Assembly (NCBI GenBank): GCA_013396635.1
Contig: WBMW01005650.1
Coordinates: 4,233,647 to 4,297,646 of the forward strand
From: Penelope pileata
Taxonomy: Eukaryota; Chordata; Aves; Galliformes; Cracidae
Direction of reading: 5' to 3'
DNA: 64,000 nt
Of this stretch, positions 36,692-49,011 are shown one piece after another (within the stretch, counting starts at the first letter, position 1; every line of letters begins with the position of its first letter). Position numbers and translations under genes: made by a program. The notes beneath the pieces are model-generated. The model searched no databases and was not told where the DNA came from. It saw only the letters and a list, made by a program, of their open reading frames with translations.

Positions 36692-37532
36692 TCTCTGGGT
36701 AATTGTAAAATAAGAATTCAAAAGGGTTTCTAAAGAACCTCCACATTTCCTCCATGCTCCTTCAAGATCTGTGCAGCCTCAGCGTCTGTCCCAAAACTGA
36801 CAGAGATATTGCCACAATGATATTTTTTATTGATAAAGACCTGGACAAGGTGATGTGCTAGAGAAGTCAAACCAAGAAAGCTGCAGTCAGGCAGAATGGG
36901 GTAATTGTATCAGGTGCTCTGACATTACACTGACCTGCTGTCTGGCAGGCCTAAAAGGAGTTTGATCTTTATTTCCATTCCAGATTGCGTGACATTTTTT
37001 TGTTTGCTTGTTTGCTCTGTTAACTCTAAAGAATGTTCAAGAGCTTACTTAGAGAAATGCTTCTTTAAAAAAATATGGCTTAGCTCAGCTCTGCTTTTTC
37101 CAGCAGATCTAACAAGCAGGACAACCAGATACTTAGGTGGTGTAAATGCATCATTTCAGGGAAGTTAAGAGAACTAAAATGACTTAAGACACCAGCTGAG
37201 GAGCTGGCTGCACACATGAAGCTATCCTTACAAACAAGGATGAACTGTTTAAGGTATAGAGATTCCTACTGACTCCCCATAACTGCATGCGTGCTTTTCC
37301 ACACATTCTGACAAGCCTAGCTTGGTCAGAACAAAGCCTAACAATTTCAGTGCGCACAGTTGTATGTTACAGACAAACGTGTCCTGCTGTACAACAAGCA
37401 GCTCTCTAATACAGTGACTGGCAAAGGAACAATTAATCCTGACATGCAAGGTTTTCTCACAGTGTGTCGGCTCTTTTAAATTATTGATAGTGATTTGGAG
37501 AATTCAGAGCCATAAGAGTGCAGCTGTTTCAA

Positions 37533-37569
37533 TTGCCTTTTTTATGGTAAAAAAAAAAAAAAAAGGCAA
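37533..37569. repeat. Inverted repeat around an A16 tract
   Basis: TTGCCTTTTTT (37533-37543) is perfectly complementary to AAAAAAGGCAA (37559-37569), with the A16 tract (37549-37564) providing part of one arm. It could fold as an 11-bp hairpin with a 15-nt loop. A chance origin from the A tract is likely. Confidence 0.8.
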
Positions 37570-40500
37570 ACAGTTATAAGCCTTAAGTGACAATCTACGG
37601 AGATTAAAGGTAATTCACCTTCCTCAAACCTCAGGTTTCAAAAAAACATTAAAGAACAGCTTTGATATCATTCTCTGAAACCAAAAAACAAAGTACGTAC
37701 CTGGAATCCTGCTGATTGAGAGCGCTGGTTTACCAGAACAAAAATTAAAAACTATAATTTGATTGACTGTTTGCTTAATAATGTTCATATATGGCTTTCA
37801 TTATCACAATCCAACTTCAGCAGTTCTGCAGACCAACTGAGGTCCTCAGCGGTGCATGCAACCAGAAATACACTAGCATCATGGCAGGCACGATAGTGCA
37901 GTGCAAACGTATCCAACTGATACGACTTCTGTGATTAAAAATGTTACAGTATAAAACAAGCATTGAGAGTTTACTTTTAATTTACTTTTTAATCAGCTTT
38001 ATTTTAATCAGAAAATTGTATTTAGCGAGCTCATTAAATGATATCTAGAAGGAATAAAATAAACCCTTACGACTATGCTGATAGTTTTTATGTGAAGTTT
38101 AGTTAGTTTATGCCCAATGAGCAAGTCATAAGCACTGAAACGCCTCAGAAAATACTAGACACAATACTACCAGCCACCTATGGAAAAAAGCCTGTATATG
38201 TATTATGTTCTGTATTATGTTGAAATCCAAATGTTATCATCATAAATGAATGACTGTATTAACCTGCATTTTGTTTTTCTCTATAAAGACTGCAAAAAAG
38301 ACGGAGTAATGGCTTTTGCAATTTTTAACTCCAATTGACCTTTAGGGCCAATACCTCTGTATTATTTTTCACCTAATCTCTATGACAAGAGATAAGCTGT
38401 CTGGCTTTCATAAAGTATCTTATTGAGCAGGTAGCCTAGAGCAGGGTCTGGGAAAAAAGACCCAGTTTGGAGCAGGGAGCTGAACTAAAGCCCCTCATTA
38501 CTCAGGAGTATTCCAGAAGCTCCTGGCACCACTTGGTTCCACCTGCTGGTGGTGGCAGCAAAGCTTACTGTAAAATACAAAAGGATTTAATGTTCTTACA
38601 CTCAAAAAGAATTGCTTTGCATAGATTTTCATTGAAATGTGATTAATGATGCCTAACATTATTTAACCAAAGCATTATTTAAGCAACTTCTGCACTGCAA
38701 CATGTCCAAATGTAGCAAAGAATGATCTGTTGAATATATGATGTCTAAGAGCGTACACACCGTCACTGCTCATCAATCTACTTAAATTATTGGTTAACTG
38801 TTTTTCATATTCACATTGTATTGGTTTTGATAGACAGACTCTTGTGATCATTTCCCAGAATTGTTGCAGGAGTAGTCGTTCCAGGACAGAACCCGAGAGA
38901 TGCAAAGCATCTCAACCATACAACAAAGAAAGGACACAAAGGGCAGCAAATAAGGTCACAGTTCCCTATAAACTAGCCACTGCTGTTTGAAACTCTATCT
39001 TAGTTCTGAGCTGGGGTTGGATTAAGACTGCACACATGGTCAGGCTCAGATATAACGATACCTTGCCAAACTGCCATTGATCACTTCTAATCATGTGATG
39101 ACAACGTAAGTGTCAAGGGAAGTATATTGCAATGCAAATTATTTTTCACCATCTGTTTATTGTGAAAATATTTTTACTCCTTCTATTAGTTACCATCTGC
39201 AGGATGATATCAGTCAGTTTATAAAACTTTGTCAAAAAGCAAACTGCAATAAAGCCAACTCACCTTCACTAACTTCTTTGCAATACCCATACAGAATTAA
39301 TGACAATTGTTCTATTGTAATGACATAATTCTATCAGTTCCAAAAATCAAATCAATTAATTGTAAATGGAATTAGAATTATTATTTAATAATTTGGACCT
39401 CTAAATGATGAAATGCATAATGTTAAGCAAGTTACTTCATCACACTAGATTTCTACCTATACCTGATTGCAAGAAATCAGTAATGTCATTGAAATACTTA
39501 AGTTACTCCAACAAAATGAAGAATAAAGTGTAGCACAGCCAAACCTCCATAAAGTATTTGCTTTCCATGGACATGGCTATAAAGCCCTGAATTGCACGTA
39601 ACCACGTCTTTTAGAAGGTTGATTCAGAAACTGCCCTTGAGAAAGCAACTGGCTGTGGTCCAGATAATTTATTCTTTAAGTGCATTTTCCCAGGAGCTTT
39701 TAGCTATTTTTTTAATCAATTTTTGCTTTAGTTTTATTATTATTTCAAGAATATTACTTAAATGCATATTTATTATGCTTGAAATGTTTACAATTAAAAC
39801 ATTAAAGTTTTAATATTTTGATAATAACAAAATTGAACATTTTGCTCTAATATCTCATTGGCTTTATTTGGTTAAAAACAAAAAGTACTGAAAAAGTGCT
39901 CTTTTTCAGAACAGAAAATTCTAACCTAGAGATTTTCACAAGCAGATACTAACAATATCATGTAATAAGCTCTAAAAAGGAGATTTATATAAATGATTCA
40001 TAATGAAGATCAAGAATCTATACGTGTCGGGAACATCACCTTAGTGCTATTGTAGAAATACCAAGCAAATTATTAAGAGATGCATGATGTGTATCCATGA
40101 GATTTACATACATCCTTCTACAGCACAGCATTAGCTGTCTCTCCACTTCAGCACAGAAGTACTTGTGAAACAGATGCTGGCTGGCTTGCGAACTCTTCCT
40201 GCCAGTGAGTTGCATTTTCTGCAGAAGCTTAACCCTTAACAAGGCACACATAACCTGTACGAGAACCTCAGCACGGATGATACTCACTCACCTTTCATCA
40301 AGAAGACGTGCAGTTTCTTCACACTAACTGAAGCTTTGCCACAGTCATAGCACAGCATTCTGACTAGCTCAGATTAGCAGATTTTGCGAGAGCTGAAGGA
40401 GTATGTCAGTTCATGCTATCCACTCTGCAAAGCACTTACAGCCTGCTTACTAGTGGCAATAATTACAAGATAATAAATTCAGACGCAGAACTAGTTTCTT

Positions 40501-41902
40501 CAGCATTCGGGTAAAGATTCTCAACGATCAGAGGGCAAAGCACTTCAGACAAAGGCCTATCACCTCTCCTTGTATTTCATACCCACAAATTAGATTACTG
40601 ATCCTGGTTCATAAATATTTAGGAAATCTTGTCCTTCCAGTGGATACACAAATATTTATCTGGTGATGCTTCTGAGGCAAACATCCAACAGAAAGGCCAT
40701 GATCTTATAAGAATGTCATGTACCTTCCTGTTTCCCCATGTCATTTTTCAAGCACCTTCTCCTTTCCTCGTTCCCAACTGCTTCTCTGGCAGAGCAGAAA
40801 ACAAGAGAACGCAGCAGGTAAATCCAATCCTCATTATACGCAAACAGCGTGCACAGAAACTGGGCATATCAGTTCTCTAACTCAGAATGGTGACTCGCAT
40901 GCAGAAATTCTCCACTAACCTCTGGCTCTGGATATTTAACCTTGATGGTATATATACATTGTATTTAAAGGACCACTACAGATCTAAGCGGGGAACTGAA
41001 CTGTATGGATAGCTACTGCAAATACATGAAGTGCACCTACATTTTGGGAAATGAATGAAGAATTTGCAGATATACAAAATTAAATAACTTTGAAGATCTC
41101 CACAGCAAACTTCAAAGGAATAACAAAAATAAACAGAACAAAACAAAAACTATAGTTAAATTACTTAAAAAACTGTAACACTAGTATATTTACCAGAACA
41201 TTTTCTAGATTGGTTACACCAACAATCCCATGAAAACAGCAAGTAGATTTACATTTTTTAAAGGTCTCGAGGAATCAGATTTATTCAGTGGTTCTTAGAA
41301 CACATAGCTTGCCATTTGCCACTGCCAGATCCAACTCTCACAAAACAATGACAGAGGTGAGGGTGACGGTTTCCAGAACTATCATCTGGATTTACTACTG
41401 TTCAAACACATTTAAATGGGAAAGACTAGGCTTTAAAAAACTTAATGTAAAGAATACACAAAGAGTACAAATGACTGAAGGGATCAAACAATAAAATGAC
41501 AAACAACTCTCTGCATGTTGTGAAGGATCATTAACCAGGCAGCTGAATACTAGACAGTTTTTCCCATATTCTCTGTTGGCCATGAATAGAAAGGTGATGG
41601 GGTAATGAAAAAAATAATAAATAAATAAAAGAAACAAAGAAAATTGGACGTCAGAGGGACTGGAAAATAGATGTTTTGCAGTAGAAGGAAAAATGTGGCA
41701 GTTTAGCATACAGTAGCAATTATCTTTGTTCATAATGAAGAAATTCATCATATCTGATATCTGAATTAAAAAAAAAACAACAAAAAACTTAACCATCTCT
41801 CTAAGCTCAAGTCTAAGAAATACATCTCAATTTCACTGGGACTTTTCAAAAATACCAAACAAACAACAAAAAAAAGGAACGAAATCATTAGTAAGACTGA
41901 GA

Positions 41903-41930
41903 TTTTTTTATTATTATTTTTTTTTTTTTT
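41903..41930. repeat. T-rich tract (T7, ATT repeats, T14)
   Basis: Low-complexity T-rich tract interrupted by ATTATTA. No element is recognisable. Confidence 0.9.
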
Positions 41931-43430
41931 ACATCTCCTCCTACCTAGCTTTCTGTTTCTTCAATATGTTGCTGGAATACATGGGTCTTATTGCATTCAA
42001 TTTGCCAGTATACAACATCTCTTTGGAGCAGCATCATGCACCTTAAGTATCATATTCCTGAAGATGTCAAGGTAAGACCATGAAAACACTTTTCTCTGTG
42101 AATGAGTCTAGAGACAAAGTATAGCATCATTATGTGAGGAAGTCTGATACCCATGGCCACAGACAGACAGGATGTTTCTTCAAGTAAATTAATCCTAATG
42201 TGTAATCTCATTACTGACTGCCCCAAAATACCCTTGTTATTTTCTTCAAAACGTATACACAAGGCTCCTTGCACTACTAACATTCTAATTAAAACAGTTC
42301 ATGCACAAAACAAGGTCAGAAGAAAAACAGGTTCTGGCATAAAGAACTAAAACTCTAAGTGTATACTTTTTGTCACTCGCAAATGTTAAATTGTTCCTCC
42401 TTAAGCTCTTAAAATCCCTTTTTGCATGACCAACTTATTATAAAAATACTAATTAGTGAAGGTTTTTAACAACATTATGCACATAGACTTCTCTTAGCCA
42501 TTTCTTCTGCAAATTCTCCATTTAGTAGGGAAAACAATTGTCAATACCTCGTGTTTTACCGTCACCCAGTTCCCACATTTCACCTTCCTTTACTGAAACG
42601 TGGGCCTGAAAAGAGTAGTTTAGCTGACAAATAAGCAATTCTCCAATGGAGGTCTGGATTGGGGGGTGAGGGGGCTATTGCATTTTAACTAATTTATATT
42701 TGTTATTGAAATTATTTCTCCATCCCAAATCTACTTGTGAGAGAATCACATTAAAAGGGAATAGAGGATTGCGATAATGTTATTCTTCTGGCCTTGAAAG
42801 ACTATTTAAATCTTTTCTATAGCACGATACAGGCCAAATTGAATTGGATAGAGGGTAGGGGGATTACTGCGTGGTATCCACACATCATCCCATTAATCAC
42901 ACTCTAACCTTTCAAGCTGTTCAGCACCCTCTCCTCACGCAGATTTTTCAGCAGAGCTAAGGATAAGTAACCAGATGGAACCCGCTGGTTTCTGCTTTTT
43001 CACTACTCAGTGTTTTTATCTCAACTGTTTTTAAGCTTTCAAAGATAGCAATCATACCTCTTCAAAGCTGTATGTATAGGCTACTTTCAGTCGTTTCAAT
43101 TTATTAGGCCTAGATCCATTACACAGTAAGCTCTTTGCCCTGAGAGCTGAACTGAGAACCCTGTATTAGACAGCATCTACGCTTGTTGCCTCTGCTTGGC
43201 GTAGAGGGAATTTAGCAATTTGTCATTCCATACAAAATTGCTATTATGATGAGTGGGGGAGCTGCTCAGGGCTGACCAGCAGGAACCTGAGCCAAAGCAC
43301 ATCTTTCCTGAAAGGCGCCTGCCTTCTGCTCTCTGTGGACAGTCTTGTTAGAATCAGAGAAGTAAACTTGAAATAAATAGAAAACTCAAAGCTACTGATT
43401 GAGTAGAACGCTCTGAAAGCAAACCTTTAC

Positions 43431-43668
43431 CTGCACACCCACGTGGAGCACTGCTTGCAGCCACGCTCCGGTGCAGGTCGCGGACGCGGCACGGTCCCCT
43501 CAGGAGCACAGCACGCGGCCTTCCCGCGCCCGGCAGCGCCCTCGCGGCGCTCCCCGCTCCCTGCCCCGAGCCGCCGTGTCGGGACGGGGCTAAGCAGAGC
43601 CTTCCTCCCTTCCCGCCGAGCGTGCGCTCCTCAGAGAGCCACGGGAGCACAGGCTCTAACCGCGAGCA
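43431..43668 (-). other. Candidate first exon of a leftward transcript (5' UTR or ncRNA)
   Basis: On the minus strand the left CpG lobe ends in GTGTGCAG|GTAAAG, a good donor with the exon's last base at 43431. No ATG exists on the minus strand between 43668 and 43431, so this would be an untranslated leader or a non-coding RNA exon. The start is not defined by sequence, and 43668 is only the outer edge of the ATG-free part. A second minus-strand donor, AAAG|GTGAGA, follows 43710. I cannot link it to a downstream exon. Confidence 0.4.
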
Positions 43669-43762
43669 AAATGCAAACAATTCAGCAAATTACCGGTCAC
43701 AAATCTCACCTTTCTAAACATCTCTTCCTCGGGCTTTCTTAAAAAGTTAAATCACAAGTTAC

Positions 43763-43900
43763 CTTGGAGCGAGACCTTTCCTTAAAGTGGCGGCGGCTCC
43801 GGTTCCTCTCGCGAAGCGGCGGTTCGGCCGTGCGCTGCCCGTCCCGGAGCGCCTCGCGGGGATCCCTCAGAGCCCGCGGGGCCTGCCCAGAGCCGCCTCC
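43763..43900 (-). other. Alternative minus-strand first exon candidate
   Basis: On the minus strand the right CpG lobe can be read into GCTCCAAG|GTAACT, with the exon's last base at 43763. This is another acceptable donor. If used, minus transcripts would start inside the right lobe and the left lobe would lie in their intron. The upstream limit is unknown. It competes with the plus-strand exon in the same sequence. Confidence 0.25.
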
Positions 43901-43971
43901 CCGCTGGGCTGTGCCACAGGGCAGGAACGTGGCCACAGCTAACAGCAAACGTGCAGTGCAGCGGGAGAGAG
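43771..43971 (+). other. Candidate first exon of a rightward transcript (5' UTR or ncRNA)
   Basis: The right CpG lobe ends on the plus strand in GGGAGAGAG|GTAAGC, a strong donor with the exon's last base at 43971. There is no ATG between 43771 and 43971, so the exon would be untranslated. The start is a guess from the edge of the CpG-rich lobe. Possible acceptors lie at 46976, 47545 and 47679, but none opens a protein I recognise. The partner gene may lie beyond 64 kb. Confidence 0.45.
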
Positions 43972-44284
43972 GTAAGCACAGGGGTTGGGGATCACACTTG
44001 GGGAAGTTCTGCAATTAAGACAGCAGCTATTGAGCATGATTGAGTAGCCAGACTTCTGGGTGTAGTGCTGGGGCCCCTCATTCAACACACAGCTGGTTAA
44101 TTTGGGCAGAATTACTCAGCTTTGATGAGCAATGTAGAAAAGTACATCCTAAGCATCTCAAACTGAGAGATGGGCATTTGCAGGTTTGAGTAGACATCAT
44201 AATGCAATGTTACACGCATGAATATCCATCAATCAGGGTTTCATGGGCTTTCTGTTTCTAAGTTGTATTCATACATGGTTTCAA
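43972..44284. other. Flank between CpG island and LTR-like block
   Basis: About 310 bp of ordinary AT-richer sequence, which would be the first bases of the plus-strand intron. Nothing further is seen. Confidence 0.5.
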
Positions 44285-44630
44285 GGTGGAAGGGGAACAC
44301 TAAGTCATGGCCTGAACCAGTGACTGAGCACCTGGTGAGGGGCAGTCACTGCCTGGGGAACACAGGCAAAGTGTTTGCACCTGTGCCCCCCATGTGACCA
44401 ACGGGGCGGACCCAGGGTGGGGCTGCCCTGGGCTCATTTAAGAGCCAGCCACCAAGGGGAGTGTATCTCTTGTGGGAACTGGCTGCTCCTTGGGGACGTG
44501 TTGGTGTCTTGGTGGGGATGTCACTGTCGTGTGAGTCTAAAACTTGTCTTACTCCTTCTGTTACTCCAGCTCATGACTATTAAATCCATAAACAGTGTAC
44601 CTGGGATTGCTTAGTTTGTCTGAAGCGATC
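44285..44630 (+). mobile_element. Possible solo LTR
   Basis: This GC-richer block has the layout of an avian retroviral-type LTR: a G/C-rich upstream part, a TATA-like TTTAAG at 44437-44442, and an ATTAAA polyadenylation signal at 44579-44584 about 140 bp later. A GT/T-rich tail then ends near CTTAGTTTGTCTGAAG. No internal coding region (gag, pol, env) lies beside it, so it would be a solo LTR. I could not fix TG...CA ends or a target-site duplication, and the family is not recognised with certainty. It might instead be unrelated unique promoter-like DNA. Confidence 0.4.
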
Positions 44631-47159
44631 TCGCTACTTTGTTTGGACAATGCTGCAACACTGGATAATGCTTTACTTTGCTATGTCCAAGTTAAGGTGC
44701 AGCTTGAAGTTTGAAGTGAAGCAGTGCACAGACATCTTGGAGTTCAGCTGTCTCTTGGATCAGTCGAGCAAGCTTTTAAAATCATAATTTTGTATTCATG
44801 GGTAGTTTAGGTTCTTGAGTCCCGTTTTCTGAGTCTACAACATCTTTCTTTGAATCTACCCCTTCAGTACAGCAATGTATATACAATTCCCTGAGTGGTA
44901 CCTTTCATCTTGATTGTAACCTCACCATAGAGAGACCAGGGAGTTTTCTCAGAAAAACTTTATTGTGAAAGGGAGATTCGAATTGTGAAACAAAATGGGC
45001 AGCCAGCTTTCAGTTTAAGCATAACTAGTACTAAAGTGCCAAGTGGAATTTGATTAATCAGAAACAGTTTCAACCAATTATAAGCTATGGAGTAAACATT
45101 CTTTCACCAGCTCCCTCAGCCAACTTGCCCCCAGTGATTAATTGTAATAGCATGTTATGAGTAGACAGATCTAAGCATGTGAATAATCTTATTGAAGATT
45201 GAGGTCTTAATCTTGTGTAGAGGTCAAATTACTGTTCAGACTGATTCCCCGTGTATTTGTTCAACTCCGGCTTATTGTGCTGTGATATCTAATGGCAAGG
45301 GCCTAAATTAATATGTTGACAGCAAAAGCAAAGATTTTGAACAGAAACCTATAGAAGGGAGCATTTGTAGACTGTGGACAGTCCTTTTTTATTTAAATAG
45401 ATGGGTCAGTGACCTCTCATCCTCATATCTGTGCTCGGTGTTCCACTGTGCAGCACAATCCCTTGATTGAGAAGAGCTATTATCCAGCTCAGCCAGTTGA
45501 AAAATCTGACCTGCTGAACGCTCTTAGGTACTTTATAATCAAATAAATGATCACATATATTCTCTGCTGACAGCTTATGGCTAGGATTGCAAAACTGTTG
45601 AATATTGTTAATGTGCCTACAGATCTGTAATGATTTTTTTCTTCACTTTCCATTTTACCTTCTTTAACAAGTTTAACTTCATTATATTTCAGCACTGTAC
45701 TCAACAGAACTCCCAATTTCTCCCATAATGTTGTGGCACACGCTTCCCTTGATAAGTTTGTTTGTAGCCTTTGTAGCTCATATGTTACATTTAGGAATTT
45801 ATTTATTCTTTTTTTCTGGGTTGTCAGAGATGAGCTCAGAGTTCATCTTGCAATTAATCCATGTAGAATTTCTCAAATATACAATAATCTAAATTAAGAA
45901 ATATTAAGGTATCGTTTTTAATGACTTAAATATTGATTACTTTTCCTGTTGCTTAATTTTTTTAACTATTTTGAAATGTATATAAAATCACCAGAACAAG
46001 TAACTGTTGAACTTATTTCAAGTTGCTAACTGTACCCCCCACACTGCTTTGAGTTAGGCAGAAATTGTAGTTAGTCAGAGATGTAGGCTTGCTGTTACTC
46101 TTATTGCATTATAGCAGACAAAAAAAAAGTCCCAGGCTATACTGTAGTGCAGATAAAATGGCAATGTTATCTACCTAACCAAAACGTGTTAGAGTTGTGA
46201 AGGACGCTCAGCTATACCTTTGAGCATAATTTACCCTTTGCCTTTGATGCAAAGCTGGAACAAGCAGAAGGACTTGGTTTAAAAGACACCACTTCTTTGC
46301 TTTTGTAGAGTAAAATAATTAAAGGTGTATTACAAGCTTTGTTCTCTTCCTGTTGAACATCATGATTTACCACTGGAAGGAGCTAGAGTAATGATGTTGA
46401 ATTACTGCAGAAGCCACTGTAAGGACAGCAAAATGGTTAAATAATCTGTGAGAAAAGGAAAAAGAGAATCAAAATCTTACCTGAGAGAAAGGAATCAGTT
46501 ATTTTCTGAGATGCAGAGGGCTGTCGTTCTGATTTAGAAACTCTTGTGTATGAAAAATGGGTCATATGAAAAGCAAGTACGATAATTTTAAAATGGAAAT
46601 TATTTTCTTCTGTTAAAAAATAAATTGTGAGTGGAAACAGAAGTTAGCAGAAAGAAAAAGCTGCTCAGATAAAACAGATTGTCTGTCTCACTTGGCAAGG
46701 CTGCAAGGTCATACAGAGGGACTGTTTCCTAAAGTAAGGAAGTTACTCAGTTTGTTAGCCAGGTTTTTAGTTTTTGTTTAAAGCTCATTGCTTTCACAAG
46801 GATGATGGAAATAGATGAATATCTTTACAGAAATAGAAATCCTCCTAGACCTTTTCTTTGAGGTTCTGTGTAATGTAGTTGAAATAGTTGAAATTCTGTC
46901 CTGTTTGGATGTCATTTATTTTGGACACTTTCACGTGCTTCACTCTTAAATGTGGTTTTAATCTCTCCTCCACAGGAGGGTCAGAGGAAGGTGTGCATTG
47001 GTGGTGTGGCTTAAATAGTAGTAGGGTATTGAATCTGTTTACTTTATTGTAAAGTGCAGTAGATAAGTTTATTTTAAGCAGAATGGTTTTGATAGACAGC
47101 AGACTGAACCAGTAGGTGCCACAGCTCAGCCTTAGCACAAATAGTCAGCAAGGCACAGC

Positions 47160-47175
47160 AAAAAAAAAAAAAAAA
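47160..47175. repeat. A16 homopolymer
   Basis: Sixteen A following AGGCACAGC, with no recognisable retroposon body. Confidence 0.95.
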
Positions 47176-47568
47176 GGGAGCTGTCCTGATGCAAATGCAG
47201 GCTGTAGACTGAGCCAGGGGTGGGCTAGGTAGTGTAGGTAGCGTTCCTAGCACACAAGGTAGATTTGCTTCAGCAACTACTAAAATTGCTGTTGGAACTG
47301 ATATTATATAAGATGCCTTAATAATTATGTATTTGTGTAAGATCATGTACATGTGTGATTTTACATTTGTCTTTTCTCATCATAGCTTGGGAGCTGGTGT
47401 TTACTTCTGTCATAACTCAAATACTAATAGCATGCCTCAGCTAGGTAGCTCACTTGATGCAATTTTTCCTCTCCATCACTGCAAGTTTGGCTGTTGTTTC
47501 AGTTTATTTGGTGTGGATTGGATAGTTTATTTTTTTCTCCCCAGAATTGGCATTGCTATAGCCTGATC

Positions 47569-47584
47569 CCCAGCCATGGCTGGG
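47569..47584. repeat. 16-bp perfect palindrome
   Basis: CCCAGCCATGGCTGGG is perfectly self-complementary and contains an NcoI-type CCATGG centre. It could form a cruciform or dimeric binding site, but chance is a fair alternative. Confidence 0.9.
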
Positions 47585-48997
47585 AAAGCTGTGTAACGCT
47601 GACAGCCAAACGCAGCACAACCTTGCTTTCATATCGTTTTAGACTAGCACAGTTGTGCCTATTATCTTTCTTCTCCAGCAAAAGACTCTGATGAAGAATC
47701 AATCACCCAAGCTGATTACCATCCTGTCTGGTTTCATTCAAGAACTAGTGATGAGCTACATACCTTTATCTCATCCTAATGTTCATTATTGATGTTGCTA
47801 TAAAAGACACTTTACACTGAATGAGAAAAAGTGGGTGGTGGAAAGAGTTTTATTCCTTGGTGAGGCTAACAGTTATTAAATGATGAGACAAGCCTAGGTG
47901 ATGCCATATGATTTAATAAAAAATGTCTTCCTTTTGTGAAGAATGGCATGAGGGGTCTAACCCACAGAAAGCAGTGACAAATCACCTCCTGGTTTACAAG
48001 AGTCTGAAGCAAATCCTCTATGCTGAAACAGCTAGTTTGCTGTTAATGCATACTGCTGCTTGCAAATGTCTCTTCTCTGCCTTATCTGCTATGTAGCCAT
48101 TTGTGTCCCCGCAGTGTAACACACTGTTTTCCAGTTCTGATTTCATTTGCTTACACGCTATACAAAATGACCTCACAAAGCCAGCAGGAATGCATGGCCA
48201 CAGCATTTAAAAGCTCTGTTCCCACATCAGCCTGATGCATCTGACACCAGTGTCTTCTGATTCACTCCTGTTCTCTGTATCTTGACAGCTGCTCAAGCAC
48301 AACATTTTGTTCAAGTTGTTCTTTTAAATTAAAGTATTTGAGAGCTGTAGCTACCATCCTGTCCTTTTAGAAGAAATTCTTCCAGTGGTTGGGATTACAG
48401 TGCTATGACAGTTAACTAATGGCTGAGGAAAAATGTTGTGTATGTTCTTTAGAGTTTTATTTCAGGTTGAACCATTTTCTAGTTCTGCTGTTTCACCAGG
48501 ACAGCTAAAAATATTCACTTGGAAAAGATGCACCTGGTTTATTTTAGACTGGTTTGGCTTGGTGTTACGGAGTGGTGAGGGAGACAACAGAAGTGTTTCT
48601 GTAAGGCTCTGATCTGGTAATCCTCAGTAATGTTTGTCTTTGTTTTCATGGAACAGAAAACTGAAGGCTTTTGATTGTAATAGTACAATAAAGAATGTCT
48701 GAAAAATGTTGATTCAGAAAGATAACCATTTTAGATTATGGGATTGATCAAAAAATGTCACAATCTTCCGGCAAGAATATTGACAGATCTGACCTGATCA
48801 CCTCTTCACAGTTCATTCTTTTCCCAATAGGAGTAGATATGATAAAGCCCTGATAGCTCTTTAACCAAATCCTGCATGTTCCATGGTATATAAAGGCTGT
48901 ACAAATATAATATCCTATATGTAGCTTATGCAGGAAAGCAGGCTTCCTCAAGGACCATTAATAAAGCTGTAGGAACAATGTATTGCTCTTTGTCTGT

Positions 48998-49011
48998 AAT
49001 AATAATAATAA
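48998..49011. repeat. Short (TAA)n microsatellite
   Basis: Nearly five TAA units run into A8. It is a short simple repeat. Confidence 0.85.

Larger units (their letters stand above)
35376..43430. other. Non-coding block left of the CpG island
   Basis: Eight kilobases of AT-rich DNA without a recognisable exon. It contains A-rich tracts (listed separately) and a minus-strand open frame of 133 codons at 41395-41796 rich in F, L and S from AT-rich codons, which I reject as a gene. If the minus-strand donor at 43431 is used, this block would be the start of its first intron. Confidence 0.55.
43431..43971. promoter_or_regulatory. Two-lobed CpG island, probable bidirectional promoter
   Basis: CpG is scarce elsewhere in the window but dense here. 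By hand count there are about 30 CpG in 43441-43670 and about 20 in 43790-43915, separated by a poorer gap (43675-43765). GC boxes and runs such as CCCGCGCCCGG, GGCGGCGG and CTCGCGAAGCGGCGG are present, and I see no TATA box. Splice donors exit both sides: GAG|GTAAGC on plus after 43971, and CAG|GTAAAG on minus after 43431. Neither presumed leader contains an ATG. CpG islands of this form commonly drive divergent broad-initiation promoters in birds and mammals. The direction and use of each promoter are inferred. Confidence 0.75.

Noticed and set aside
41395..41796. 133-codon minus-strand frame resembling a membrane protein
   Set aside because: F/L/S richness follows from AT-rich codons. No start context, splice sites or known family.
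43354..43680. 108-codon minus-strand frame through the left CpG lobe
   Set aside because: GC-rich DNA has few stops. The frame runs past the strong donor at 43431, and its only ATG lies outside the CpG-dense lobe.
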